Shown here one piece after another: positions 27,408 to 36,915 of a DNA stretch of 64,000 bases. Positions within the stretch are counted from its first letter, which is position 1. The number at the start of each line of letters is the position of its first letter. The DNA comes from Flavobacterium sp. 123. Its GTDB lineage: Bacteria > Bacteroidota > Bacteroidia > Flavobacteriales > Flavobacteriaceae. The position numbers and the translations under genes are program-made. The notes under the pieces were generated by a model. The model saw nothing but the letters and a program-made list of their open reading frames with translations, was not told the DNA's origin and did no database searches. The DNA lies in the NCBI RefSeq assembly GCF_003634825.1, contig NZ_RBXD01000001.1, positions 2,316,501 through 2,380,500 of the forward strand, written 5' to 3'.

Positions 27408-28352
27408 GTGGTAAATAGAAGACACATACGCGTTAAAGTAATGCAGTCCATTTATGCGATGCATCAAAACGGTTCTGATAATATGGAAAAAGAAGAAAAA
27501 TTTCTTTTTTATAGTATCGATGCCATTCAAGATTTATACCTTATCATGCTTTCGTCATTGATAGAAATCTGTAAAAAAGAAACTGTCTTTTTGCATTTAT
27601 CAAGCCAAAAACACCTAGCAACTCCTGAAGAGCGAAATCCAAACGAAAAATTCATCAAAAACAGTATTTTTCAAATTCTTGCAGAAAACAATTCTCTTAG
27701 TATAGCTTTAGAAAATCGTAAAATTAACAATTGGACTTTGAATGATGACTATATCATTCTGTTGTTAAATGCTGTTAAAGAAAGCAAATTGTATGCAAAA
27801 TACATGAGTAATTCTGTTAACACATTTGAAGAAGACAGAGATTTTATTGTAGCTCTTTTTACAGAAGTGATTGTTCCAAACGAGAAATTATATGAATATT
27901 TAGAAGATGATAAATTAACTTGGGTGGATGATATTCCTTTGGTTAATACACATATCATTAAACAATTGAAAGCGATTAAGTCTGCTAATGACGAAAGTTT
28001 TAGAGTTCCAAAATTGTATAAAGACAATGAGGATAAAGACTTTGTTCGTGATTTGTTCAGAAAAACAATTTTGAATGAGCGTGAATTATCGAAAGAATAT
28101 GATGATAAAACTCCAAACTGGGATAGCGAAAGAATTGCTGAAATAGATACCATAATACTTAAAATGGCTATTTGTGAATTTTTGAAATTTCCATCAATTC
28201 CTGTTAAAGTAACTTTAAATGAATATTTAGAAGTTGCAAAAGAATATTCTACACCAAAAAGCAGTATTTTTATCAACGGAATTTTAGATAATTTAGTAAA
28301 AGAATTACAGGCCAGCAAAAAGATGGTTAAAGTTGGTCGAGGTTTAATGTAA
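27408..28352 (+). CDS. nusB: Transcription antitermination factor NusB, long form
   Basis: Part of the antitermination complex that acts on rRNA transcription. The C-terminal half (about 170-310) is a NusB domain: ERIAEIDTIILKMAICEF and KVTLNEYLEVAKEYSTPKSSIFINGILD. E. coli NusB is about 139 residues; this one is 314, with an added N-terminal region that also starts like NusB (RRHIRVKVMQSIYA). The start is GTG at 27408 because MVNRRHIRVKVMQ matches the family. yajC follows 28 bases later and is probably cotranscribed. Confidence 0.9.
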   Translation: MVNRRHIRVKVMQSIYAMHQNGSDNMEKEEKFLFYSIDAIQDLYLIMLSSLIEICKKETVFLHLSSQKHLATPEERNPNEKFIKNSIFQILAENNSLSIALENRKINNWTLNDDYIILLLNAVKESKLYAKYMSNSVNTFEEDRDFIVALFTEVIVPNEKLYEYLEDDKLTWVDDIPLVNTHIIKQLKAIKSANDESFRVPKLYKDNEDKDFVRDLFRKTILNERELSKEYDDKTPNWDSERIAEIDTIILKMAICEFLKFPSIPVKVTLNEYLEVAKEYSTPKSSIFINGILDNLVKELQASKKMVKVGRGLM

Positions 28353-28380
28353 TAACAAACAAAAAAGAAGAATTAAAATT

Positions 28381-28653
28381 ATGGAACAATTAACTCAGTT
28401 TGCACCGTTTTTATTAATGTTTGTGGTAATCTATTTCTTTATGATTAGACCACAACAAAAAAGAGCTAAAGCCGAAAAAGAATTTGAAAGTAGCCTAAAA
28501 GTAGGGGATAGAATCATTACTAAAAGTGGACTTCACGGTAAAGTTTCTGAGCTTGCTGACACTACAGTTGTTATTGAAACAATGTCAGGAAAATTGAAAA
28601 TGGAGCGTTCAGCTATTTCTATGGAAATGAGTGCCGCATTGAACAAAAAATAA
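28381..28653 (+). CDS. yajC: Sec translocon accessory protein YajC
   Basis: A 90-residue single-span membrane protein linked to SecDF. The hydrophobic segment is about 6-22 (FAPFLLMFVVIYFFMI), followed by the signature RPQQKRAKAEKEFE and GDRIITKSGLHGKV in the cytoplasmic part. It lies downstream of nusB and before a very strong terminator. Confidence 0.96.
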   Translation: MEQLTQFAPFLLMFVVIYFFMIRPQQKRAKAEKEFESSLKVGDRIITKSGLHGKVSELADTTVVIETMSGKLKMERSAISMEMSAALNKK

Positions 28654-28680
28654 TTTTAGGTTTTCGATTTTAAAATAGTA

Positions 28681-28754
28681 ACCGCAAATTCACAAACTTT
28701 AATCAATTAATTTGATATATATATATATAATTTGTGAATTTGCGGTTTTTTTTG
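28681..28754 (+). terminator. Long-stem terminator after yajC
   Basis: An exact 16-base stem (28681-28696 with 28731-28746; ACCGCAAATTCACAAA and its complement) with a 34-base loop rich in AT repeats, then eight T. Unusually long for a terminator. Confidence 0.85.
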
Positions 28755-28773
28755 CGGTAATTTTACTTCTTTT

Positions 28774-30018
28774 CTAGTTATTTCTTAAGGCGGTCAACTC
28801 TGCAATTTTTACAATTACTTGAACTGCTTTTTCCATACTTTCTACAGGTACATATTCATATTTCCCATGAAAGTTATGTCCGCCTGCAAAAATATTAGGA
28901 CAAGGCAATCCTTTGTAGGATAATTGCGAACCGTCAGTTCCGCCTCGAATAGGTTTGATTAAAGGTTTAATTCCTAATTCGTTCATTGCTTTTTCTGCAA
29001 TATCTACAATATGTTTTACAGGCAGCACCTTTTCTTTCATATTGTAATATTGGTCTTTTATTTCTGCTATAGCAATGTCTTCGCCAAATTGTTTCGCATA
29101 TTTTTTATTGATTTTTTTGGTGATTTTTTCAATTAGTTCTTTGCGTTTTTCGAATTTTTTCTTGTTGTGATCACGGATAATAAGTTCTAGAACGGTTTCT
29201 TCGATGCTTCCATTTAAGTGATGAACGTGAAAAAAACCTTCGTAACGACTGGTTGTTTCCGGAGTTTCATCTTTTGGTAATTCATTGATGAAATGATTTG
29301 CAATCAGCATTGAATTAATCATTTTCCCTTTGGCATAGCCAGGATGAACACTTTTTCCTTTGAAAATAATTTTCGCTCCAGCGGCATTAAAATTTTCATA
29401 TTCTAATTCGCCTACTTGACTTCCGTCCATAGTATAAGCCCAGTCAGCATTAAATTTTTCTACGTCAAAATGATGTGCCCCGCGACCAATTTCTTCATCT
29501 GGAGTAAAACCAATTCGGATTTTTCCATGTTTAATATCAGGATTTTTGATTAGAAATTCCATTGCGGTAACAATTTCAGTAATACCAGCTTTGTCATCTG
29601 CGCCAAGCAAAGTAGTTCCATCAGTAGTAATCAGAGTTTGACCTTTGTAAAGTAATAAATCTTTAAAATAACTAGGAGAAAGTACGATGTTCTTTTCTGA
29701 ATTCAATAGGATATCACCACCGTCATAATTAGTTATAATCTGAGGTTTTACATTTGCTCCGCAAAAATCTGGAGAGGTATCAAAATGAGATATAAACCCA
29801 ATAGTTGGAACCTCATAATCGATATTGCTAGGTAGTGTTGCCATAATATAGGCCTTGTCATCAATAGTTACCTCTTGCATTCCGATGGATTTTAATTCTT
29901 CGACCAGTTTATTGGCAAGATTCCATTGTTTTGAAGTGCTTGGCGTAGTTTCTGAATTTGAATCTGATTTAGTATCAATAATTACATAGCTTATGAATCG
30001 ATCTATAATATGTTGCAT
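28774..30018 (-). CDS. pepT: Peptidase T (tripeptide aminopeptidase)
   Basis: Zinc aminopeptidase of family M20 that removes the N-terminal residue of tripeptides in the cytoplasm. Zinc ligands appear in [11 protein letters not shown] (about 74-84) and [11 protein letters not shown] (about 135-146), the catalytic Glu-Glu in [10 protein letters not shown] near 175, and a late His in [12 protein letters not shown] near 387. The 414-residue length is typical (E. coli 408). It has its own -7 box (30036-30043). Confidence 0.95.
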   Translation of the reverse strand: MQHIIDRFISYVIIDTKSDSNSETTPSTSKQWNLANKLVEELKSIGMQEVTIDDKAYIMATLPSNIDYEVPTIGFISHFDTSPDFCGANVKPQIITNYDGGDILLNSEKNIVLSPSYFKDLLLYKGQTLITTDGTTLLGADDKAGITEIVTAMEFLIKNPDIKHGKIRIGFTPDEEIGRGAHHFDVEKFNADWAYTMDGSQVGELEYENFNAAGAKIIFKGKSVHPGYAKGKMINSMLIANHFINELPKDETPETTSRYEGFFHVHHLNGSIEETVLELIIRDHNKKKFEKRKELIEKITKKINKKYAKQFGEDIAIAEIKDQYYNMKEKVLPVKHIVDIAEKAMNELGIKPLIKPIRGGTDGSQLSYKGLPCPNIFAGGHNFHGKYEYVPVESMEKAVQVIVKIAELTALRNN

Positions 30019-30035
30019 TTATTTAATTTTTTAAA

Positions 30036-30043
30036 CAAAGATA
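30036..30043 (-). promoter_or_regulatory. Candidate -7 box for pepT
   Basis: Minus-strand TATCTTTG, 18 bases before the ATG. Confidence 0.45.
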
Positions 30044-30177
30044 ATGATTTTTTGAGGTGCTTTTTTCAGAGAAATAATAACTGCTGTTTCTTTTTCTTAT
30101 TTTTCAAAAATCTAAATTTAATGAAGAAAAACCTATTAAAGGATGTGTGATAATGTATAGTTTTAACTTAAAATTGC

Positions 30178-30212
30178 AAAAAAAACCGTTCTGAGGATTA
30201 GAACGGTTTAGG
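30178..30212 (-). terminator. Terminator downstream of the amylase relic
   Basis: Ten-base stem (30183-30192 with 30200-30209), loop GAGGATT, and an A run giving U on the minus strand. A well-formed terminator next to a very short ORF suggests a longer gene once stood here. Confidence 0.85.
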
Positions 30213-30220
30213 ATATTGTT

Positions 30221-30412
30221 TTATTTTTCTTTTACTAAGATTAGATATTTCCAAGGCGCTAGCGTAAAGATATAGTCACCTTTAAGAACGTATTCAGTAT
30301 TTGAAAACGGCTCTTTAAACTTTCCTTTTTGATATTTAGAATTTAAAAAAAGGCAAAAATTATTTTTAATAACGTCTTCATAAAAATGATTTTTTAAAAC
30401 ATAAAAACACAA
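30221..30412 (-). pseudogene. Possible relic of an amylase-type C-terminal domain
   Basis: A 63-codon ORF. Its last 28 residues (EYVLKGDYIFTLAPWKYLILVKEK) resemble the final beta-strands of GH13 amylases, for example LTLKPYEYLIL-type ends, while the first half is Phe, Lys and Asn-rich with no recognisable start of a domain. It lies between the glgA terminator and a second strong terminator, in a starch/glycogen neighbourhood. I think it is a decayed tail and not a working gene, but a small protein cannot be excluded. Confidence 0.4.
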
Positions 30413-30429
30413 AATTATTAAAATAAAGA

Positions 30430-30469
30430 AATCCGCTTTGTCTGTTTTTTTAACATGACAAAACGGATT
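30430..30469 (-). terminator. Terminator after the glycogen synthase gene
   Basis: A 13-base stem (30430-30442 with 30457-30469) that is fully paired in the minus-strand RNA if one G-U pair is allowed; the downstream minus-strand bases are U-rich. Confidence 0.7.
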
Positions 30470-30501
30470 ATTTATTATTAAAACCGAGGGCTTTTATTGT
30501 T

Positions 30502-31728
30502 TTAGGCCTGTTCTTTTTTGAATCTTAAAATGACTTCTTGGTAATAATCAAAAGTAGTTTTAGCAATTGATTCCCAACTAAATTTTTTCAACACTCGAAC
30601 GCGACCTTCCTTACCCATTTTGGTTGCTAAAGCTTCATCATCAAGAAATAGATTAATTTTAGTAGCAAAGGCTTTTTGAAAAGATTCAGGATCTAATGGA
30701 TTAAAATCAGTTCTTGAAACACTTTTTAGAGGAATTAAATATCCAGTACTTCCTTCTACAATAATTTCTGGTATACCACCAACTAGGCTTCCAACAACAG
30801 GAGTTTCGCATGCCATAGCCTCTAGGTTGATGATTCCAAAAGGTTCATACAAAGAGGGACAGGCAAAAACACGGGCATGGCTGTATAGTATTTTTATTTT
30901 GTCACGAGAAAGCATTTCCGAAATTAAGATTACACCATCTCGTTCTGCTTTAAGTTCTGTTATTAAAGCTTCTGTTTCTGCAGCAATTTCCGGTGTGTCT
31001 GGTGCTCCTGCACACAGAACAATTTGGCAATTCTTATTGAAATATTTGGCAGCAGATATAAGTTGAGAAATTCCTTTTTGGCGCGTAATACGACCTACAA
31101 AAAGCACAAAAGGAATATCTGGATTTATGCCACATTCTAAAAGAAAGTTGTTATCAAAAGTAGGTTTGTAAAACTCAGGATCTATTCCGTTATGGATTAC
31201 TGTTACTTTTTCTGGAGCAACATCGTAAGCTTCAATCACATCTTGCTTCATTTGTTCGCTTACCGCAATGACACCATCAGCAGTTTTATAGGCTTTATCT
31301 TCTATCCAACGAGAAAGAAAATAACCATTACCTAATTGTTCCACCTTCCATGGGCGATGCGTTTCTAAACTGTGTGTAGTTAAAATAAGAGGCACTTGCA
31401 ACAATTCTCTTGTAAACACACCTGCTAAATGGGTGTACCAAGTATGGCAGTGAATGACATCTGCCTGAGGTGTTGCTTGTGACATTTCAACATTTCGACT
31501 TAGATTATGAAACATTTTTATATGTTGATTTTCCTTGTCTTCCATTTTAGTTAAACAAGAATTGATACCAAGCACATTCATTGTAGAAGTGTTCTCCTTT
31601 TGGTCACCAAAACAACGTACTTCAACCTCGCCTAATTTGGCTAATTCTTGACTAAGAAAATCAATATGAACACCTGCGCCACCATAAATATTTGGGGGAA
31701 ATTCGTTTGAAAAAAGAGCTATTTTCAT
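30502..31728 (-). CDS. Glycogen synthase-type glycosyltransferase (GT4, actinomycete-like)
   Basis: Adds glucose to an alpha-glucan, or makes maltose-1-phosphate, in the cytoplasm. The start MKIALFSNEFPPNIYGGAGVHIDFL and the donor-site segments FVGRITRQKGI (about 212) and EPFGIINLEAMACETPVVG (about 308) mark a GT-B retaining enzyme. The 408-residue length and the N-terminus fit the GT4 GlgM/GlgA-Coryne group and not the 480-residue GT5 GlgA. glgB and glgC are not in this window. A GH13 gene lies about 0.7 kb away, on the same strand. Confidence 0.85.
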   Translation of the reverse strand: MKIALFSNEFPPNIYGGAGVHIDFLSQELAKLGEVEVRCFGDQKENTSTMNVLGINSCLTKMEDKENQHIKMFHNLSRNVEMSQATPQADVIHCHTWYTHLAGVFTRELLQVPLILTTHSLETHRPWKVEQLGNGYFLSRWIEDKAYKTADGVIAVSEQMKQDVIEAYDVAPEKVTVIHNGIDPEFYKPTFDNNFLLECGINPDIPFVLFVGRITRQKGISQLISAAKYFNKNCQIVLCAGAPDTPEIAAETEALITELKAERDGVILISEMLSRDKIKILYSHARVFACPSLYEPFGIINLEAMACETPVVGSLVGGIPEIIVEGSTGYLIPLKSVSRTDFNPLDPESFQKAFATKINLFLDDEALATKMGKEGRVRVLKKFSWESIAKTTFDYYQEVILRFKKEQA

Positions 31729-31906
31729 TTTGGAATATATTTTAGTTATGATTTTTTAAAAGTGGTTTGATAGTATTTGCACAAAAGAATTTCTTATGAT
31801 TCTGATAAATTTAAGAAATAAAATTTTACATCCAAAATTTATTACAAAAATGAAGCTCTAATTGTCAAATTAAATTCTAAATCTGGCTTTACTAAAAATA
31901 TAGCTA

Positions 31907-31941
31907 TAAAAAAACCTCGTTTATTTGTGTAAACGAGGTTT
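31907..31941 (-). terminator. Terminator after the SnoaL-like secreted protein
   Basis: Twelve-base stem 31912-31923 with 31930-31941, six-base loop, A run on the left. Confidence 0.9.
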
Positions 31942-31971
31942 GAAAGTAGTGGTTTAATTTTTGCTTTGGAA

Positions 31972-32418
31972 TTATTCTTGTTTATAGATATGAATAGACT
32001 GGCCTACTAATTTCCATTGTCCTTCTATTTTTTCTAGCATTCTAATTTCATAGGATAGGGTTTTCTTTCCCTCTTTTGATGTTGATTCTTCATCATGACT
32101 TACCCAAGCACTATTGCCATTGATGCTCATTTTATAGTTAGTATTTACTGAAAACCCACCATTTCCCATGTTTTCTGGTTTGGTGTCAATCATTGCAGTT
32201 GGTGGTACATCAAAAGATTTACCTTCTGTGGTTGATATCAATATGCGACTGTAAGGTTTTACATACCAACATTCTGTGTGGCCTTTGCTATCTTTTGCTC
32301 GCCATGTAGCTGATTCTTTTTCTAATACTTTTATGATGTTTTTGGATTCATCAGAATTTTGACTGTAGCTTATCATATTAATTAGCAGAATAAGACAGAA
32401 GGTTAATTTGAATTTCAT
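31972..32418 (-). CDS. Secreted NTF2/SnoaL-like protein (DUF4440-like)
   Basis: Signal peptide of about 19 residues ending in SYSQ, then a small alpha+beta domain of the NTF2-like fold: IIKVLEKESATWRAKDSKGHTECW at the start and YEIRMLEKIEGQWKLVGQSIHIYK at the end. Such domains often bind a small ligand or act as a simple enzyme; none can be named. It follows the GH13 lipoprotein by 9 bases and is probably its operon partner. Confidence 0.75.
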   Translation of the reverse strand: MKFKLTFCLILLINMISYSQNSDESKNIIKVLEKESATWRAKDSKGHTECWYVKPYSRILISTTEGKSFDVPPTAMIDTKPENMGNGGFSVNTNYKMSINGNSAWVSHDEESTSKEGKKTLSYEIRMLEKIEGQWKLVGQSIHIYKQE

Positions 32419-32427
32419 AGTTAATTT

Positions 32428-33792
32428 TTATTTTGATTTGTATTCATAGATTGTATATCCCCAAGGTTTCATTTTAGTTTCTTTTGAACTTATCACTTCC
32501 GTACTACCTTTGAATACATTGAATGCTTTTCCAATTAAATTATTGTCTTTTATGGATATAGGTTTTTCCGTTCCTGAAAGATTCAGAATTACGAATACTT
32601 TTTCATTATTTTTTTCTCTAACATAAGCATAAATTGCTTTTTCATCACCTACTTGGACTTTTTTGAAAGAAGCATCAGCAGATAGCGCTATGTTTCTTTT
32701 TCTAAGATTTAATAATGTTTTATAAAATGCCTCTCGTTGAAAGTTTTTAAAAGATATTGGATCTTTATCAAAAAACTTTAAAGACCTCAGAACAGGTTCT
32801 TCTTGACCACTATAAATTAGCGGTACACTGTTTTTCATAGTTTGACTAAATACAGCAAATGGAGCATGTACTATTCCAGGAAAAATACCAAAATCGGCAT
32901 TGTTCCAACTGTTTTCATCATGATTGCTGGTAAAATACATTTGGATAGTATTTTTTGGATACATGCGATCATTTTCAGCATTAATGCTATCTAAACTAAA
33001 AGCAGGTCTTTCTCCTTTAGCTACTTTTCCCATCATCTTGAACATATGCCATGGGTAAACCGCATCAAAACCGCTTTTTGGCAAATAGGTGCTGTCACCT
33101 TCTGCAAGCATGAATACATTTTTCAATTTCTTTAATTCAGGAATTGATTTTTTCCAGAAATTAGCGGGTACATTCCAAGCAACATCACATCTAAATCCGT
33201 CAATATCCGTTTTTTCAACCCAATATTTCATAGCAGCAATCATGCTGTCTTGCAAAACAGGATTTTTATAATCTAACTGGCGTGTATCCGCCCAGTCTAC
33301 TGCCATTGCAGCTTTTCCAGTACTGTCTTTTACAAAAAAGTCAGGATGTTGTTTTAGCCAGCGATGATCGGCTCCAGTATGGTTTGGAACCCAATCAATA
33401 AGTACTTTCATTCCTTTATCATGGATGGCTTGTACCACATTCTTAAAATCTTCGATTGTTCCAAATTCTGGATTAAGAGCGGTATAGTCAGAAACTGCAT
33501 AATAGCTTCCTAAAGATCCTTTTCTGTCTACTTTACTAATTGGATTAATAGGCATGAACCAGATTGTTTCTACTCCCATAGCCTTTAATCGATCTAAGTG
33601 TTTTGCAAATGCATTTAAAGTCCCTTCTGGGGTGTATTGTCTAACATTTACTTCATAGATGTTACCTTGCATAATCCAAGCAGGATGCCCATCAATAGTA
33701 GCAGAATCGTTATTTTTTAATTCGTTTTTTTGGCAACAAACCAATGAAAAAATGAAAAATAAAATAAGAGAAGATGCGTAAAACTTTTTCAT
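32428..33792 (-). CDS. GH13 alpha-amylase family lipoprotein
   Basis: Cleaves or transfers alpha-glucans at the cell surface or periplasm. The signal ends in LVCCQ, a lipobox with Cys near residue 19. GH13 residues are visible: conserved IDWVPNHTG, nucleophile Asp203 (GFRCDVAWN), acid Glu231 (LAEGD) and Asp292 (SNHDENS). The C-terminal beta domain ends in KPWGYTIYEYK. The length, 454, is that of a single-domain enzyme with little extra. The next genes (SnoaL-like and glycogen synthase) suggest alpha-glucan use. Confidence 0.92.
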   Translation of the reverse strand: MKKFYASSLILFFIFSLVCCQKNELKNNDSATIDGHPAWIMQGNIYEVNVRQYTPEGTLNAFAKHLDRLKAMGVETIWFMPINPISKVDRKGSLGSYYAVSDYTALNPEFGTIEDFKNVVQAIHDKGMKVLIDWVPNHTGADHRWLKQHPDFFVKDSTGKAAMAVDWADTRQLDYKNPVLQDSMIAAMKYWVEKTDIDGFRCDVAWNVPANFWKKSIPELKKLKNVFMLAEGDSTYLPKSGFDAVYPWHMFKMMGKVAKGERPAFSLDSINAENDRMYPKNTIQMYFTSNHDENSWNNADFGIFPGIVHAPFAVFSQTMKNSVPLIYSGQEEPVLRSLKFFDKDPISFKNFQREAFYKTLLNLRKRNIALSADASFKKVQVGDEKAIYAYVREKNNEKVFVILNLSGTEKPISIKDNNLIGKAFNVFKGSTEVISSKETKMKPWGYTIYEYKSK

Positions 33793-34016
33793 AGAAAAAA
33801 ATAATTTTGATTAAAATGATATGAATGGCTTAGCAATAGAACCTTTTTTGTTAGATGTAATTGTGTCTAAAAGAAAATGGGTTTCTATTAGTTAAAACGA
33901 AGTTAAGAAAAAAGAATGTATAATTTATTGAAATTAAGTCGGGAGAATTAGATTTTGTTAAGGGGAATTGTTGTTTGATATTTTTTAAAAAAAATATTTC
34001 CTGATAAGTTGTTTAT

Positions 34017-34415
34017 TTATAGATTTTTAATCAAATGAATAAATTTATCTTTTGTTATAGGTTTTACAACATAGTCAGTTACCTCACTTATGTTTCTTGC
34101 TTTTTGAACATCAATAGGATTTACAGATGAAGATACGATATAGATATAAACTTGCTTGCCTATATTAGGTTTTAATAAAAAATAATTTTCAAGAAATTCC
34201 CATCCATCCATAACCGGCATTGTTAAATCTAACAATATTATTTCAGGTAAAAGTTCTGGACTATCAATAAATGATTCTAAAAATTGAATAGCTTCTTTAC
34301 CATTAGAAAATGTTTTTATTAGCTCTACTAAGCCAGTCTGTTCTATTGTTTTTTTTGCGATAAATTGATAGACATCATCGTCATCAACTATATAAAGGGT
34401 TTCGAATTTTTTCAT
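34017..34415 (-). CDS. Single-domain response regulator
   Basis: A receiver of 132 residues with no output domain. Phosphorylation site Asp63 in LLDLTMPVMDG, acidic pocket VDDDD (10-14), and Lys in VVKPITK near 119. It follows the PAS kinase gene by 6 bases and so is probably its partner or a phosphate shuttle. CheY-like; no motor genes nearby. Confidence 0.9.
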   Translation of the reverse strand: MKKFETLYIVDDDDVYQFIAKKTIEQTGLVELIKTFSNGKEAIQFLESFIDSPELLPEIILLDLTMPVMDGWEFLENYFLLKPNIGKQVYIYIVSSSVNPIDVQKARNISEVTDYVVKPITKDKFIHLIKNL

Positions 34416-34421
34416 GAGTTC

Positions 34422-35528
34422 TTAGTTTTTGTTAAACTGAATGTAAAAAGTACTTCCTGTATCTACTTTACTTTCAGCATAAATCGTTCCACTCATCGCT
34501 TCAACTTGGGTTTTTGTTATAAATAATCCAAATCCTTTTGCATCTGGATTTCCATGGAATGTTTTTCTAAGACCAAATAATTTAGACGCATTATTTTTCA
34601 TATCCATTCCTAAACCATTGTCAGTTATTTTTAGAAAAATACTGCCGTTTTTAAGATAAGTTTTAATATTAATAATTAATTGACGTTCGGGTGAGCGGTA
34701 TTTAATAGAGTTGCTCACTAAGTTGTGCAAATAACTAAGTAAATATTTTTTTGGATAAATAATTCTGGGAGCCTCTTCAAAATCACTTATGATTTCAATA
34801 TTATGATTTACTATATCTAGATTTAAAATTTCTAAAACTTTAGACAAACAATCGTTAAAAGACACATCTTCTTTTGCTATTTCAGTATCTTGTCTTACCT
34901 GAAGCGATTCAACAAGCTCGTTGAATGTTTCATTCAGAATATTCACAGGTTTACTTAGTTTACTAGCTAATATTTTTTGTTCTTCAAAGGTTTCACACTC
35001 TTCAATCATAGAAGTAAGCAATAAAAGATTGCTAAGCGGTGCTCTTAAATTATGAGAAACTATGAAACAAAAGTCTTCTAATTGTTGCGTTCGTCCTTTT
35101 AAATCAATTTCTTGTTTTTTTTGTTTTGTAATATCAAAACGAATAGCAACATATTGATATGGTTTACCATTCTCGTTGAGATACGGGACAATAGTAGTTG
35201 ACACCCAATAATAAGTATTGTCTTTTGCTCTGTTTTTGATGTCACCTCGCCATACTTTTCCCTGGCTAATGGTTTTCCATAAATCTTTGAAAAAATCAGT
35301 ATCATGGTATTTAGAATTTATGATACGGTGATTTTGTCCAATTAATTCTTCTTTAGAATATTTTGAAATCTCGCAAAACTTGTCGTTTACATAAATAATA
35401 TCACCTTTAGTGTCTGTTATAGCGACTATAGCAGATTGATCTAAAGCTATTTTTTGCTGTTCTAAATCAGAAAAAACACTTTCAAGATATTTAAATAGTT
35501 CTAATTTATTGGGCTCTTGTTTTAACAT
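34422..35528 (-). CDS. PAS-domain sensor histidine kinase
   Basis: PAS domain at about 20-135 (AIVAITDTKGDIIYVNDKF, with the PAC-like RFDITKQKKQ), dimerisation domain with the phospho-acceptor His159 (VSHNLRAPLSN), and HATPase domain (about 250-365) with the N-box SYLHNLVSNSIKY, G1 KITDNGLGMD and G2 GFGLFI. No membrane segment or signal peptide, so it senses an intracellular cue. The response regulator lies 6 bases downstream. Confidence 0.92.
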   Translation of the reverse strand: MLKQEPNKLELFKYLESVFSDLEQQKIALDQSAIVAITDTKGDIIYVNDKFCEISKYSKEELIGQNHRIINSKYHDTDFFKDLWKTISQGKVWRGDIKNRAKDNTYYWVSTTIVPYLNENGKPYQYVAIRFDITKQKKQEIDLKGRTQQLEDFCFIVSHNLRAPLSNLLLLTSMIEECETFEEQKILASKLSKPVNILNETFNELVESLQVRQDTEIAKEDVSFNDCLSKVLEILNLDIVNHNIEIISDFEEAPRIIYPKKYLLSYLHNLVSNSIKYRSPERQLIINIKTYLKNGSIFLKITDNGLGMDMKNNASKLFGLRKTFHGNPDAKGFGLFITKTQVEAMSGTIYAESKVDTGSTFYIQFNKN

Positions 35529-35770
35529 ATAACATCTGTTTTAGGGGGATATTAACTATAGTTTATGTAAAAAAGGCATGATTTTTTTAGGAATCTTCTA
35601 CGTAAAGATACTTTTAATTATTTATAAAAGATGAATTTGAAAAGTTAAAATAAATGGTATCTGTCTGTTTTTTAAAGTTTTAATTATTAAAAAACGCAAA
35701 ACAGGAGATTGTTATTTCAATACTAAGTATAAAAGGTTACATAATTTAATTTGGAAAAATGTATTTCTAT

Positions 35771-35806
35771 AAAAAAACCGATTCGCTTTTACAAATCGGT
35801 TTTAAA
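35771..35806 (-). terminator. Terminator after the cysteine synthase gene
   Basis: Ten-base stem (35774-35783 with 35794-35803) with a 10-base loop and A run on the left. Confidence 0.88.
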
Positions 35807-35825
35807 GTTTGTTTTTGGGTGATTT

Positions 35826-36740
35826 TTATTCAAATAAGCCTTCAATGCTCAAATAACGTTCACCAGTATCGTAGCAAAACGTAAGTACTTTAGCATTTTC
35901 GGGTATTTCAGCTAGTTTTTTTGCAACAGCCGCTAAGGATGCACCAGAAGATATTCCTAACAATATTCCTTCTTCTTTAGCAGCTCTTTGCGTATAAGAA
36001 AAAGCTTCGTCTTTACTCACTTGAATAGCTCCATCTAGAATATCAGTATGTAAGTTGGTTGGAATAAATCCAGCTCCAATTCCTTGAATAGGGTGGGGAG
36101 AAGGGGAGCCTCCACTGATTACAGGAGAAGCTTCGGGCTCAACAGCAAAGACTTTTAAATTAGGATAATGTGCTTTTAGTATTTCAGCACAACCTGTAAT
36201 ATGTCCTCCAGTTCCGACGCCTGTTATCAAATAATCTAAACCATCAGGGAATGCTTTTATAATTTCCTGCGCAGTAGTTGTTTTGTGTATTTCAATATTA
36301 GCTGGATTTTCAAATTGTAATGGAGACCATGCATTAGGAATTTCTGTAGCTAATTCTTGTGCTTTTTCGAGGGCACCTTTCATGCCTTTTTCACGAGGAG
36401 TAAGTACAAATTCAGCTCCATAAATGCTCATTAATCGTCTTCTTTCAACAGACATTGATTCTGGCATAACAAGAATTAATCGGTATCCTTTTACGGCAGC
36501 AACCATTGCAAGACCAATTCCTGTGTTTCCAGAAGTTGCCTCTATAATAGTACTGTCTTTTTTTAATAAACCTTTTTGTTCCGCATCTTCAATCATTGAT
36601 AGCGCAATTCTATCTTTGATACTTGCTCCAGGATTTGTTCGTTCTAACTTAACCCAAACTTGATGTTTTGCACCAAAGAGTTTGTTGATTTTTACATGAG
36701 GCGTATTGCCAATAGTTTCTAGTATAGTATTGTATAGCAT
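35826..36740 (-). CDS. cysK: Cysteine synthase A (O-acetylserine sulfhydrylase)
   Basis: PLP enzyme making cysteine from O-acetylserine and sulfide. The Schiff-base Lys42 is in [11 protein letters not shown], the substrate loop is [10 protein letters not shown], and the phosphate loop [10 protein letters not shown]; a Ser-binding GISSGAS near residue 265 is also seen. The C-terminal end is shorter than CysK of E. coli (323), giving 304 residues. No sulfate-assimilation genes are adjacent. Confidence 0.92.
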   Translation of the reverse strand: MLYNTILETIGNTPHVKINKLFGAKHQVWVKLERTNPGASIKDRIALSMIEDAEQKGLLKKDSTIIEATSGNTGIGLAMVAAVKGYRLILVMPESMSVERRRLMSIYGAEFVLTPREKGMKGALEKAQELATEIPNAWSPLQFENPANIEIHKTTTAQEIIKAFPDGLDYLITGVGTGGHITGCAEILKAHYPNLKVFAVEPEASPVISGGSPSPHPIQGIGAGFIPTNLHTDILDGAIQVSKDEAFSYTQRAAKEEGILLGISSGASLAAVAKKLAEIPENAKVLTFCYDTGERYLSIEGLFE

Positions 36741-36837
36741 TAGATTGAGTTTTAAATTGATAGTAAATATAACTCACAATTAGCAATATGCAAAACCAAC
36801 ACTTGTTAATAATTCCACATTTTTTAATTTTTAGGAT

Positions 36838-36873
36838 AAAAAAATCCGATTAGTTCTACACCAATCGGATTTT
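36838..36873 (-). terminator. Terminator after the dihydrolipoyl dehydrogenase gene
   Basis: AAAATCCGATT (36841-36851) and AATCGGATTTT (36863-36873) with an 11-base loop; A run to the left gives U on the minus strand. Confidence 0.88.
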
Positions 36874-36915
36874 TGTTTTTTATATAGCCTATTGGCTAAT
36901 GCTTTTGTCTACTTA

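Noticed and set aside
27749-28318. A 189-codon minus-strand ORF
   Set aside because: It is the complement of nusB, whose protein is well supported. Low-complexity Ser/Leu content shows it is a shadow.
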